Of a stretch of 64,000 nt of DNA, positions 46,797-57,978 are shown in pieces; positions within the stretch are counted from its first letter, which is position 1; the number at the start of each line of letters is the position of its first letter. The notes under the pieces were generated by a model. It saw nothing but the letters and a program-made list of their open reading frames with translations. It was not told the origin of the DNA and did no database searches. The stretch is taken from contig CM069442.1 in NCBI GenBank assembly GCA_035610835.1, positions 61,171,431 through 61,235,430 of the forward strand. The letters are read 5' to 3'. The translations under genes and the position numbers were made by a program. This DNA is from Ophiura sarsii (lineage: Eukaryota > Echinodermata > Ophiuroidea > Amphilepidida > Ophiuridae).

Positions 46797-47310
46797 GTAT
46801 CTGTATGGAATTTGACATAAAAATTGGGTCATACCATTCACACTCTGTATAGATCATGACCATTGGCTCACGTCATTAGTCTGTGACAACAGTAAAGACT
46901 AATAAACTTGAAAGCATACAGTGCGAGTCAAAATATTCAGGTCATGTTTTCAAAAAATCATTAAAAATACTCTTTGATTGAAAAGTGCCCATTTTTAAAT
47001 TGAATATAAACGTGAATACACTGTTTCATACTTAGTGAATTTCAAATGACAATAGGCCTAAGTTGTGTCTGTATGGAATTTGACATAAAAATTGGGTCAT
47101 AACATTCCCATTAGCTAACATCATTAGTCGTGACAAAGGTTGAGACTAATAAACTTGAAAGCATACAGTGTGAGTCAAAATATTCAGGTCATGTTTTTAA
47201 AAAATCATTAAAAATATACTCCTCGATTGAAAAGTGCCAATTTTTAAATTGAATATAAACGTGAATACACTGTTTCATACTTAGTGAATTTCAAATGACA
47301 ATAGGCCTAC
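46797..47310. repeat. Tandem duplication, period about 266 bp
   Basis: Two copies of a unit beginning GTATCTGTATGGAATTTGAC (about 46797) and GTGTCTGTATGGAATTTGAC (about 47063), each containing AATAAACTTGAAAGCATACA, GAGTCAAAATATTCAGGTCA and CACTGTTTCATACTTAGTGA. The duplication copies the left end of the mariner-like element at 46919. Confidence 0.8.
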
Positions 47311-47835
47311 ACAATTGCAAACCAGAATTATAACATATTTACGAAAAAGCCTAAAATCTGAAGTGTTCCACGGAATCCATGGTTATTATGTAGCAAGGTA
47401 GGTGCTTTTGCAGTTTTGTTATATAAACATTTCCAAATAAATCTTATAAAGGTATCATTTTTCATCTATCATGAATGAAACAATATTGTGGTCTCAATAT
47501 ATCCGCATAAAGCACCCTGATGCACATCAAACATATTCATTATAATCAAGTTGAAACTATTAACACCCTGCAATCATTTTTAATTAATACCAACACGCTA
47601 TGTTTAGTCTCATTTAAAACATGCATGGTTGAACAACAATTTCACAGTGCTTTTCACACCACTTTGAGGAAATTCACATATCTTCCATTAGGAATGTTCG
47701 ATGAGAACAAAATAAAAATTAGGTTATAGCTTAAAATATGTACATTTTACACATCTCATTAAATTTATTCATTTCTATGTTTAAATCGGTTTAAGAAATC
47801 AAAGAAATCAGGACCTGAATATTTTGACCACCCTG
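46919..47835. mobile_element. Mariner-type MITE with duplicated left end (TA TSD)
   Basis: The ends are CAGTGCGAGTCAAAATATTC and an inverted near-copy (GAATATTTTGACCACCCTG), flanked by TA (46917-46918 and 47836-47837). A second internal left terminus at about 47167 arises from the 266-bp tandem duplication. Confidence 0.65.
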
Positions 47836-48081
47836 TATAATAACAAAAGAGCTACGGGGGTAGATGTTTATAGGTCAATAAATGCGTATGTGTTGTTTCG
47901 AGAGATATTAGACAAATTAATGCACGCGCGCTGATGTTGATGTGTGAATAATGGCACGACCCCGAAGGGGGAGTGCTATTGTGAGCATATCAACATTTGT
48001 GCAAGTGCATTGCTTTGCCTAACTTTTCGAGAAACAAAACATACCCATGTATTGACGTAATTCATACACGACACTATACAC

Positions 48082-49836
48082 CAGTGTTGTAGGACTCGGG
48101 ACTCGGACTCGGACTCGAGTCCGACTCGAGTCCTTTTTTTCAAAGACTCGGACTCGGACTCGGTCCCAGTACTCAAAGACTCGGACTCGGACTCGGACTC
48201 GGACCCCAAGGACTCGAGGACTCGGCTTCGAGTCCTCATCGAGTCCGGCAAAATTGGGTTTTTTCAGGTGTTTTATTTTCATTAATTTATCTGAATTTTG
48301 TTTTGCTGAGGGACTAAATTTCGCAGTCCGCCGCTAGCAAAACAATAACTTTCATAAGTAACACAGAGGGTGTTGTTGTACCAGACCAGCAAGTAGCGCT
48401 ACCATGGAATATTCAGATGAGGGGGGGGGGGGGGGTTGATCATGCGGCCACATCGCGCTAGATTATCCACCCAAATGGTGCAGATGCTGATGTTCCTGAA
48501 GTGCAATGAGCATCTTCTTTAAATTCAACACATAACATTAGGCCAACTCAAAACTGATTTTGATGATTGATGAGGTCAAAACTCAGGTGTTGTCAAGCAA
48601 TGAAATATTCAATTTTCTTTCCTGGTTCATTTTCATAGCCTTATTTTACTGACATCTTCTTTCAATGTCAGTACTCCCAGTATCGTCGATTTAGTATTGC
48701 TTTAAAAACAATGAAATACATAAAGAACATTAAATTATATCCTGGCTTTTATCAGAATTATTAGCCTTAGCAATAGCATAATTTACTTCTTTAACTCGAT
48801 CTGTTGTTGTTCGTCCATCGCAAAGCAAAGACGACAATGACAACAAAGACCAGTTACATATATAGTTGAATTTGATCTATGTGTCAGAGGATGACTAACA
48901 AGACCAATACGGGCAAGGAAGCAACTCCAACATGTGTGGCCCTTGTGATCAGTATCTGGCGTTGCTGCTCTCGTCTTGCGGATCTTTTCCTCTATACACT
49001 CTTTCTAATTTAAGTAATTTTGCATGCAAATAATTGCAAATAAGCAGTAATTAAAAGAACAACCACAAAGACAACACAAGTCTAATAAAGTAAGTTACTG
49101 AACTGACTGTGATTATACTTTGATAAGTAATTATTATATAACGCATGGAAATATTCTAGCCATCTGATTGGTGGATACTACATCATAATAACACAAAATA
49201 GTTTGGTCCATTTCATGCTTGACGTAACTTTCCGGTCTTGTTTTGTCTTTCAAAAAGTACTATTGACCGCGTACTATTGACCGGGCAAAAAATGCCATGC
49301 CTCGTACGATTTTGCCATAATGGCATGGACTGAGGATCGACTCGCCTGTAAGATCTTTTTCATGTTTTAATCAAAATCGCACACAAAAATATTTTCATGC
49401 GTTATATAAATCAAATATGGACTGCTCTTTATTCGTGAAATGGGGTGAACTATATAATTGTTCCTCGGTGATCTGGAGACCTAAGCCTACTATTTTCCCT
49501 CAGCCTTCGGCATCGGGAAAATAGTAGGCTTACCGTCTCCAGATCACCTTGGGGCAATAGTTCACCCCATTTCCCTCATGAACAGTCCATATTTGTATAA
49601 GTAAACAGTATAGAACTGAAATTCTGACTAATAACACGTTGATATAGTATTGGTGAACTGCGTCTTGAATTTGATATATTCGGACTCGGACTCGGACTCG
49701 GACTCGGATATTGAGGACTCGGACTCGGACTCGGACTCGGACATAGAAATTGGCAAAGACTCGGACTCGGACTCGAGTCCTTTCCTCAAGGACTCGGGAC
49801 TCGGACTCGGATGATGAGGACTCGACTCCAACACTG
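48082..49836. mobile_element. hAT element with GGACTC hexamer arms (TSD CTATACAC)
   Basis: It is flanked by perfect 8-bp duplications CTATACAC (48074-48081 and 49837-49844), with CAGTGTTG at the left and the inverse at the right. Both ends carry arrays of the hexamer GGACTC/CGGACT (48092-48240 and 49679-49827), interrupted by single hAT-like spacers. The 1.4-kb interior has no transposase frame but holds a 184-bp hairpin element (49412-49595) and a poly-G tract. The hexamer arrays produce serine-glutamate or valine-arginine repeat ORFs that are artefacts. Confidence 0.85.
49412..49595. mobile_element. 184-bp near-perfect hairpin nested in the hAT element
   Basis: CAAATATGGACTG at the left and CAGTCCATATTTG at the right bound arms that stay complementary almost to the centre (GGTGATCTGGAGAC...CTACTATTTTCCC and inverse) with a loop of about 15 nt. 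The flanks TATAAAT and TATAAGT differ by one base and may be the target duplication. Confidence 0.75.
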
Positions 49837-50037
49837 CTATACACATCAAAATTCACATTTTGAGCATACTTTGGTCTATGTAAAAACAAATAAAAACATG
49901 TTAACAAGTTTGCTAACACCCGCAGTGAAATCGACGAACCCGCAATTCCTGAACAACGAATCAATACAAAGTGTGTGTTGCGCTCAGTGAGCAGCGCACA
50001 CGCGGAGTGCATTAGACTCTTTCAATGCACTCCGCGT

Positions 50038-51120
50038 ATTTTAGTTTCTTGCTTTCTGATTGGTTCGACACTACTAAGAGTGTATGAATTTATTTCAATA
50101 CATACACACTGTAAAATGCCCTGTTAACAACACAAATAAATTTAGTCAAATAGAATACATTGATGTGTTCACAAAACACACAATTTTTATTTCCCAGAGT
50201 TGCAAGTATTTTATATACACTAAAAATACAATATTGTAACTGTTTAGTCTTTGCTAATGTGCTGAATATAAGGCTAAAAATACCTTTTGTTTCATGAAGG
50301 CTGTCCAAATTTTGTTTTGAGCCATTAACCACATTTATTGAGATTTTGTTATTCAAAAATCCTTGAAAAAATCATCAAAAGGCAATTTTAGACCAAAAAA
50401 ATACCTGAACGTTTTAAACCATAATAAAGATGGAACAAGAATTGTTTAAAAAATTATCAAATTGATAATTATTGTAAAAACCACTGAATTTTCAGTTGAT
50501 TCAAAATAAGAAAAAACAATAATAAAAAGAAGTTTTACTGTAAGCTTAAGATTGCCTAATCACAACGCTCAAGTAGCCCAGTGTTTTAGACATTGGTCAA
50601 ATTACCATTGATAATGCATCATTCCTGTGTTAATGCTTCTCACTTATTCTCCTGTTAGTGTTATAGGAGACAAATGACAATCATCAATAGTATTTTTACT
50701 TCACAGAAAACAGGACCTACTACATAAAAATGACAGTATGAAATATTGCCAACTTTCACAAAGAGGACTATTTAATAAAAGTCAGAAGGCAAATAATTAC
50801 AGATTGATACAATTTGAAGAATACACTCAAGTCCCATGACATGCTGTGCAAGCAGTGAGCCTATACTCTGTGTCAGCACAAGCTATAATCTAATTAATAA
50901 TTGAATGAACAATTGCAGAATAGCGTACTGCATAAACAAATCCAAGCAATGTGTGCTACGTATGCTGCATCATGGATGGAAATACCCACATGACTTTCCA
51001 CCCGGGGTTGACTAGAAACTACACACTTTGTGGACTTGGAGAATATTTCGAACCATACACGGTTACCGTCATGTTCTAACCCAACTTTCACAAAAAGAAA
51101 AAAATCAGTTGAAAAAGTGG
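50038..51120. other. Intergenic, AT-rich, no gene recognised
   Basis: A small ACGCGGAGTGCAT hairpin lies just to the left (about 49999-50037). A fragment at about 50820-50880 (CTCAAGTCCCATGACATGCTG) resembles the repeat unit at 55388-56830. Otherwise nothing is seen. Confidence 0.3.
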
Positions 51121-51125
51121 TCCTA

Positions 51126-51636
51126 GGGCGTGTTCTCACTGTGCGAATGTGGACTCATACCTAGGTGCGAGTCTACATGCATAACAGTGATGTTGCGTTC
51201 TCATTGTGCGATTAAAATACATCAAAATACCGATGTGGTATCGAGTCCACTTACCCCGATGTTACTTGTTTACAAGTTTAAGCGAGTGCGCCGTGCGTAC
51301 TTACTGCGTAAATACCACGCGTGCATGACATTTGGCCGCATGAAATTGCATTTTGAAGCGCGCGGCGGACGGCGGCGCAGTCTGACGCAGCGCAACACGC
51401 TTGTTATTGTGGAACAAGTGGTACGAGTCCACATACGATAAGTAAAACGCGTTCTCACTAGCGATTTTGATACCACGTCCTAGGTGCGAGACTACCTCTT
51501 CGAGTAGGTTTCGACCCTACATCGTTGATGTAGGGTCGAACCCCCTTATTGCGCGTTCCCACTAGGTTTGGAAGTAGGTTCGATGTAGCATCGAGTCCAC
51601 GTCCTGATATCAAACAGCCACAGTGGGAACGCGCCC
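51126..51636. mobile_element. TIR element GGGCGYGTTCYCACTGTG (TSD CTA)
   Basis: The ends GGGCGTGTTCTCACTGTG and GGGCGCGTTCCCACTGTG (inverted) differ at two positions. The 3-bp flank CTA is duplicated (51123-51125 and 51637-51639). Inside, related GCGTTCTCA(C/T) and GCGTTCCCACTAG strings recur, and a hairpin built on GACCCTACATC lies at 51506-51542. The superfamily is not assigned. Confidence 0.65.
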
Positions 51637-51709
51637 CTAGTGGGAATCGAACCATGGATCGATCTCTGCATTGTACAGCATATAAATCTACCACTAGACT
51701 AGCGAGGGG
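51634..51709 (-). repeat. tRNA-like sequence
   Basis: On the minus strand a 76-nt stretch starts CCCCTCGCTAGTCTAGTGGT (A-box region) and contains ATGGTTCGATTCCCA (B-box and T-arm), ending TAGGGG. The outer five bases of the acceptor stem pair. The anticodon arm is not convincing, so it is a pseudo-tRNA or SINE head. Confidence 0.45.
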
Positions 51710-52403
51710 TGAACTGGCCAAAACATGATTTTAATCACTCTTATTATTATGGAATAAAGCTATACTACTGTTATGATCAGTATATACAATATTATTAAAA
51801 GAGCTGCGACACACATGATCATCAACCCCGGGTGGAAAGTCATGTGGGTATTTCCACTACTGCGCATACATAGACACGCTAATACTGCATGAGCCTTAAA
51901 ATATGAACAAGTCCCAGTGTTAACGCTACATCAATCGCGTATCTCGTGGCTGCGTTTATGCTATATTCAAAACAGAAATTTGTCGATCGCAGCGTATACG
52001 ATTCCCCAGCGCGCCCCGTGCGTATCGTGCATTATTGCATCATTCGCGATGGCAATGGTGCTGTAAAACAGGAAGATGTGACATACTTGTAAACAAATAG
52101 GTAATTGACCAATCGCAGGCCATAATCAACAAGACCCCATGCCGCGTTGCGACTGTTTTGGAAAACACTGCATGCAAGGACACGCTCAACCTTTGTAATG
52201 ATCGCGAGCGCTCGGATCATGACGCTGTGATCGACAATTTTTAGTTTGATTCTAGTGGAAACTGGTTCGTTCAATAATTAATAGAATCTTATTATCAGTA
52301 GGTCAACAGCAGACTCTGTTCAAAGCAAACTACTTTTTCTTAATGGACAAAAGTCTGTCCAATTGAACAAAGCCACAGATCCTTAAGTTGGAAAGGGCAC
52401 ATA
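51710..52403. other. Intergenic sequence
   Basis: No gene or element is recognised; TTCGATGCTACATCG-like fragments from the neighbouring element do not extend here. Confidence 0.3.
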
Positions 52404-53025
52404 CCGTGTGGGTCAGAAAGAATGGGCACTTTTTTCGCAAAAGCGTCACAACAGTTTTAGGAATGCATTTTCCAAACCAATGGCAGTGCTCAACAGACCC
52501 ATTATATGGCTTTCATTCAATAAAATAATTCAAATCGACCATAAGTTATCATGATACCCTACTTTTAGTAAAGCCCCAAATTTTAAAGTAAATCCATGGG
52601 ATAGTCGAATTATCTAGCTTTCATATTCAGCTAAGATGCCTCTTTTCAGTGTTTTTCCTTGAATTAAGTTCTTTTCTCGCTCATAATTACGAAGCACAAT
52701 TTGTATCCAGTCATTTTATGATTTGGTATCCAACATTCATGTGTCTTTTAAGGTTTTTAACCAGTTTCCATTGATTTCTATCTCTGAATCAGCTAGCCAA
52801 AACAATACTGTGTGTTATTGCCATCGCGTGGTTTGGCTTTAAAATACCTGGTTCTACTAAAATTGATGTCAAATTTATATGACACAATGGTCAAATTCAA
52901 ACATTTAATGAAAGCCAAATATGTGGCATTTTAAGCACTACTATCATTGGATTTGAATATAATACAAGCCTGCAATTTTCATGGCGCTTTTGCAAAAAAG
53001 TGCCAGCTATTTCTTACACACCCTG
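52404..53025. mobile_element. Mariner-type MITE (TA TSD)
   Basis: The left end CCGTGTGGGTCAGAAAGAAT and the inverted right end CAGGGTGTGTAAGAAATAGC are related. Both are followed by GGCACTTTTTT(C)GCAAAAGCG in the same position, and the flanks are TA (52402-52403 and 53026-53027). No transposase. Confidence 0.7.
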
Positions 53026-53027
53026 TA

Positions 53028-53985
53028 CATATAGATCTTTGGGAAAGAGACAGCTTAAATGATGATATGCTAAACATAAGGTGCATTCTTTATGTCTTAT
53101 ATTTAAAAATAATATATTTAAACAATTTTTATTTTTACATCAACCTTTGAAGAAAAAGAAAAATAATTTGGAAGTTTGTTCTTGTGCATAACTTGGTACA
53201 TATGAATATATTCGTAAAATTCATTTATAGAAATATGCTTTTAAGAAGCTATACAGATATATTCTTATTACCTTCCATTTTGGTCCCCTCATATATTTAA
53301 CAAGATACCTTAATATAAGAATATAAGTGGACATTAACATTTTAATACACTGATAAAATAAATGTTAATATCAGTTAGATTAAGGCCTAATTATGTAGAG
53401 AGGAAAAGCTAATTGAAAAAAAAGCGTACTGCAAATAAGGAAAGGGAAGGGGTGTACACAATATGTGCAAAGAAAAGCAGTTCATAATCTACAGTGTGGC
53501 AATTGAACTGTTCACATTAGATTATATTCCTTTTGGTTACTTGTCTAAGAGAGCTAAATGATTGAAGTGTATTTGTAATAGTATATTTTATCAAAGTTGT
53601 TTTTGAATCATTACATGATTAGAGTTTGTTCAGACATCATGTTTGTACTTAATTAAGATGGAATAAGTATGGCATTCATAGTTTACTATCAGGTACTTCT
53701 GGATTGCAAAGAGTATATTTGGCCACTCAATTGGAGGTTACAAATTGCAGTTATGTTCAATCTGTTTATAACAAAAAATGCAACACTTTTTGCCAAGTAC
53801 TGTACCCTTACACTTACAGCAAGTCACATATCGCTATGCAAAGTAGATATCCTGTTAGAGTTATATCTTGGCTATCACATAATCAAATTACAGCGATATC
53901 GATCATAAATTGGCTGTGATTTTACGGATCAAAGGTAGACAGCTTGAAAACACAAATTACATCATTCATCCTAATTACTTTATTT
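53028..53985. other. Intergenic, AT-rich, no gene recognised
   Basis: Nothing beyond short AT-rich low-complexity sequence is seen. Confidence 0.3.
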
Positions 53986-53989
53986 TTAT

Positions 53990-54238
53990 GTCCGCCATGC
54001 TACAGAGTGGTCTGCTCACTTCCCAGATCTTACACCATTAAACCAAGTTAAACTTTTTCTTTGGGTTTATATTATAAGTCTGAAATCTTCCAGACACCAC
54101 AGACCAACAAGTCTCATAGATCTGTGAAACTGTGTCGTCAACGGTATTTGTAGAATAAGGCGCATACCAATGACATGTCGAGCAGTTCACATCTTGAAAC
54201 AAAAACAGCATTTTGAGGGTCGAGCAGCACCATAATGT
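53990..54238 (+). pseudogene. Mariner-type transposase C-terminal remnant
   Basis: The plus-strand frame reads a W-S-HFPDLTPLN...LFLWVYI segment corresponding to the (W)xPxSPDLTPLDFFLWGYIK motif that carries the last catalytic residue region of mariner/IS630-type transposases. One stop codon later it reads RIRRIPMTCRAVHILKQKQ followed by HFEGR, resembling the family C-terminus. The Asp of PLD is Asn here and a stop interrupts the frame, so it is dead. It could be related to the DUF4817-type element at 62072. Confidence 0.5.
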
Positions 54239-54299
54239 AATGTTACCTTCAGAACACGCTAACAATGAATTACTGATGCAGGACAATTTCTACAGTCAC

Positions 54300-55387
54300 T
54301 GGACTACTCCATTTGTTTATTCTTTTGAATAATGTGCTATACTGAAATGTTGTATTTATTACATTAAAGAAGAGAGGAGAGGATTTGCACACAAGCTGTT
54401 TTTATATAATTTTCAATTTGCGTCATCAATTATCAGCCAATTTATTGCCAGATTTGCTCAGTTTTGATAATGAAATAGCCAAGACATATCTTTAATATTT
54501 TAATAAGACATATACTTCTCAGAATAATGAGTTTGATTCCAGTTAAGGACAATTAGTTATTAAATCTTCTCATAAATATTGACCTGAGAAGAAAATCACT
54601 TATTATGCAGGATGGACGATGTAAATTGTGTTTTCAGGTTGTCTACTTGTATCCATGAATTTACTGTTGATATTGCTGTAATTTGACTATGTGATAGCCA
54701 AGACATAGCTCTATCATTCTATCTACTTACAACCCTGTAGTTGGTAATGGCAGGTAACAGACAATCCAATGGTAGTTGATAATGCTACCAAACATATCTG
54801 GTAGAATACATGTGTGTACTATTGGAACATTCTCTACAAAAATATATTTATTGCAAGGTGTCTTCAAATATCTAATGAAAATATTCATTCAAAGACAAAG
54901 AAGTGTATAAATCCCTGATTCAGTGCTTTTACTTAACTTAAACACATAAAAAAGCTCAACTTTATTATAGTCAGTCAGTTCCAAATTGGCTAGCCTCCTT
55001 ACAACATAGCGATCCCACATATTAAAGCTCGCATACTGCAACAGGGTATCGTACGAGTGATGCGCCCATATGCTTACCCAGCTTGGTACTCTTTTGCTTG
55101 GTACGCCTTTGCACGCTAAGAGCTATTTATCACATATTCTCACCAATTTGGAACCGACTAAATTATAGGAATGTATGATTTTCTATCCATTCATAGAGAT
55201 GACATAGAGATATCAGACACGACTGTCATTGCTGTTGTCTATGGAGTCTGACATAGAGTACTCTTGGCGTGCCTCTGCATTTAGGCCATGCTGAGACATG
55301 TTCCATTATCATTGCATTTTCTGACTGCATACAATCAGTGAGTGAAATGGCACAATACAACATACGCACACTGCTTTTGCACATAAC
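54300..55387. other. Intergenic, no gene recognised
   Basis: A duplicated phrase GATAGCCAAGACATA (about 54476 and 54694) is the only internal repetition noticed. Confidence 0.3.
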
Positions 55388-55914
55388 ACAATTCTACAAC
55401 CCCAATAAAAACAATATCTACATTAATTACAACACATTATGTAGAATATAAACAAGTTTTAAATTTAAAATTATTTCAGATTCATGATTGGGTTTTTTTC
55501 ACACTGGGTCCCATGTGTGTGCTGAAACTGCATATCACCTACATCTTTTCAAGATGCTCTTTAACCTTTCGCTTTCCAAGTATCAGGATTTCAGAGGGTA
55601 CAGTATTTTATACATCATAATAGAACAATGCGACTATACAGAACAGAATTGGAAATCTGCAGAATATGCTCAAGTCCCATTTTGTGTCATTATTAACACA
55701 TACTCTATTTTCTCTCTTTTTTCTATTTCCATGAATCCATCTCAGATGATAACCTTATCCAATTCTACAATGCCCATAAAAACAATACCTACATTAATTA
55801 CTACACATTATGTAGAATATAAAAATCTTTTGAAGATGCTCTTTAACCTTTTTGCTTTCAAACAACAACAAAAAAAGTCAGGATTTCAGAGGGTACAGTA
55901 TTTTATACATCATA

Positions 55915-56252
55915 TAGATGAGGTGACATTTGTTGACATTTAGGACGCCCTCTGTTGGTTTGAGACAAAACACACCGGGCAAGAGTTCCTATAGTTTACA
56001 TAGGCCAGATCAGGTTTTCTAACTAGATTGTGGTGTCACAGCAAATTGTTATCAAAACTGTCTTTAAACTTGCTTAGAAATGCTATAAGCTATCACATTT
56101 CACAAAAAAAACCTAAAACTAAATGAGTTTTACAATTCATTAGAAAGAAATTTCATGTTGTCTTCATTAACTTTACTGTATATTCTGCCTGGAGGGAAAC
56201 AACAGAGGGCGTCCCATTTGTAAATACATGACATCATAGGTCACCTCATCTA
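55915..56252. mobile_element. MITE with TAGATGAGGTGAC ends (TA TSD)
   Basis: The ends TAGATGAGGTGACATTTG and the inverse of TAGATGAGGTGACCTATG, with ACGCCCTCTGTTG inverted on both sides, are flanked by TA (55913-55914 and 56253-56254). The neighbouring repeat unit at about 55610-55635 shows the empty site (TACATCATAATAGAACAATG), which confirms the insertion boundaries. Confidence 0.85.
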
Positions 56253-56365
56253 TAGAGCAATGTGACTATACAGAACAGAATTGGAAATCTGCAGAATATG
56301 CTCAAGTCCCATAACACGCTGTGCATGCAGTGAGCCTCCACTCTTTGTGTCAGCATTAACACATA

Positions 56366-56637
56366 TGAAGAGCTGTGTTGCAAAAGGGCCTACATCCACT
56401 TCTACATGTTACTCATTTTGCATTATTGAATGGATGGCTATTCATTAAGTGGAATGTGGCTTGTATTGTTGGTGCCTCAATTGGCGTGCATGGATGCATG
56501 CACTAATCCAAGTCATATAGAATGAACACAGCCATACAATTATTTAATTAATTTCATGGACTTGTCAATGCAAAAATAATGCAAAATGAGTAACATGTTA
56601 GAGTGGTCTGCTGGCCCTTTTGCAACAAAGCTCTTCA
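56366..56637. mobile_element. TGAAGAGC MITE, copy 3 (TA TSD)
   Basis: The best-preserved copy of the 10418 and 13919 family. Flanks are TA on both sides (56364-56365 and 56638-56639). The second repeat unit at about 55692-55712 provides an approximate empty site (TTAACACATACTCTATTTTC). Confidence 0.8.
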
Positions 56638-57067
56638 TATACACTCTATTTTCTCTTTTTTGTTTGTTTTTGTATTTCCATTAATTCATCTCAGATGATA
56701 ATCTTATCCAATTCTACAACCCCCATAAAAACAATACCTACATTAATTATTACACATTAATAGAATATAAAAAAGTTTTAAATATTTCAATCATTTCAGA
56801 GTCATGATTATGGTTTGTTTTTAAACAAATCTTACCAGTCACATCAAAAGACACAAGTTGTCTACAAAATACAATTTTGAATTAAAAATCAGTTACATGT
56901 GTGAAATATCAGTAATCTTAAAAAGGAAAAGGTTAGTCATGCCTTATTAATCCAAAGTGAAAATGTCCTGAAAATTCTCTCATTGTTTGGCATCCATCCA
57001 CTTTGGCGAAAGCACAAAATTGATATGGATTCACTTGCAACAATATTTGCCAATACACCCCGACAGG

Positions 57068-57238
57068 CAGGGGTAGAATTACAGGAAGGCCACTGAGGCC
57101 AGGGCCTCCCATGCCCTTTGACTTGGCCTTGGTGCCCTCAATTTCAAAGCATTCTTTAGCATATAGCGAGTGGCCTCTGGTGCCTTCCTGCACTGGCCTA
57201 GAAATGAGTGCCCTCAAGAAGTTGTAATTCGAGCCCTG
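57068..57238. mobile_element. hAT-type MITE (TSD CCGACAGG/GTGACAGG)
   Basis: The ends CAGGGGTAGAATTAC and CAGGGCTCGAATTAC (inverted) are near-identical; the 8-bp flanks match at 6 of 8 positions. 171 bp, no ORF. It accounts for the apparent minus-strand frame here. Confidence 0.65.
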
Positions 57239-57369
57239 GTGACAGGAGTATGAATGCACCAATTTGGACGAACCTTTTAAACAGAGAATGTTGTTTTTCT
57301 GATAGATAAATGTTGGATTGACCTTCAACTTGTAGCTTTCAATAATGACTGGTAACATACACTGTTATA

Positions 57370-57628
57370 CACAGCCATTTTCTTTATGCACGGCATCATG
57401 GTTATTAAGCTGCCATGCTTAGTTCCTGTATGGGAACTGTACCGTACGTGTGCAGTACAACCAAGAAAGCCGCACATACAGTAGCAGAGTTACTGGTACT
57501 GTGTAGCTACTTTGGACTAGGGTACTTTAACAGTAGTGCCTGTTCTTGTACTAGTACTGAACATACAGTAACCACACAGATACTGGTATCAGAGTTACCA
57601 TGATACCAGACATGAGAAAATGGCTGTG
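57370..57628. mobile_element. MITE with CACAGCCATTTTC ends (TA TSD)
   Basis: The termini CACAGCCATTTTCT and its inverse, then ATGGT...ACCAT, are flanked by TA (57368-57369 and 57629-57630). The interior is rich in GTACTGTAC- and AGTACTGAAC-like palindromes. It lies just downstream of the ethanolamine kinase stop codon, in or near its 3' UTR. Confidence 0.7.
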
Positions 57629-57978
57629 TACTTGATTTCAAGTTATATTGCTATTTTAGGGTTCATCAGCCATCTATTAAAGAAATTACACCGAGGTAAT
57701 CAACCCATACTCTTGATCGGTCATTAGGGTTTACTGTCCCCATTGCCGATAAATTACCCAGAGGTCATTCTGATTCACTGCCCGTTGCTACGTGTGATGC
57801 CTTCTGCACATGCGTACACTTGATTTCCTAGTGCAATTTCTCCGTTGCAAGTTTGTGTGACTTCAGTCCGACCGTGAGAATACTGAGCTTCATGCATTGG
57901 TACTTCCTTATAGCTATATCCCGCTACACCTTTACCCTAAAAGTAATAATACTGTTTTGGATCATTCAATGTTTACAA

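Larger units (their letters stand above)
55388..56830. repeat. Triplicated 330-380-bp unit with two nested MITEs
   Basis: The phrase CCAATAAAAACAATATCTAC with the following ACACATTATGTAGAATATAAA recurs at about 55396, 55772 and 56719. CAGAATTGGAAATCTGCAGA with AATATGCTCAAGTCCCAT recurs at about 55643 and 56276. The third unit is longer only because it carries MITEs at 55915-56252 and 56366-56637; without them the period is about 330-380 bp. Confidence 0.7.

Noticed and set aside
48019..48282. Ser-Glu and Val-Arg repeat ORFs here and at 49530-50012
   Set aside because: They are products of the GGACTC hexamer arrays in the hAT element, open in several frames at once.
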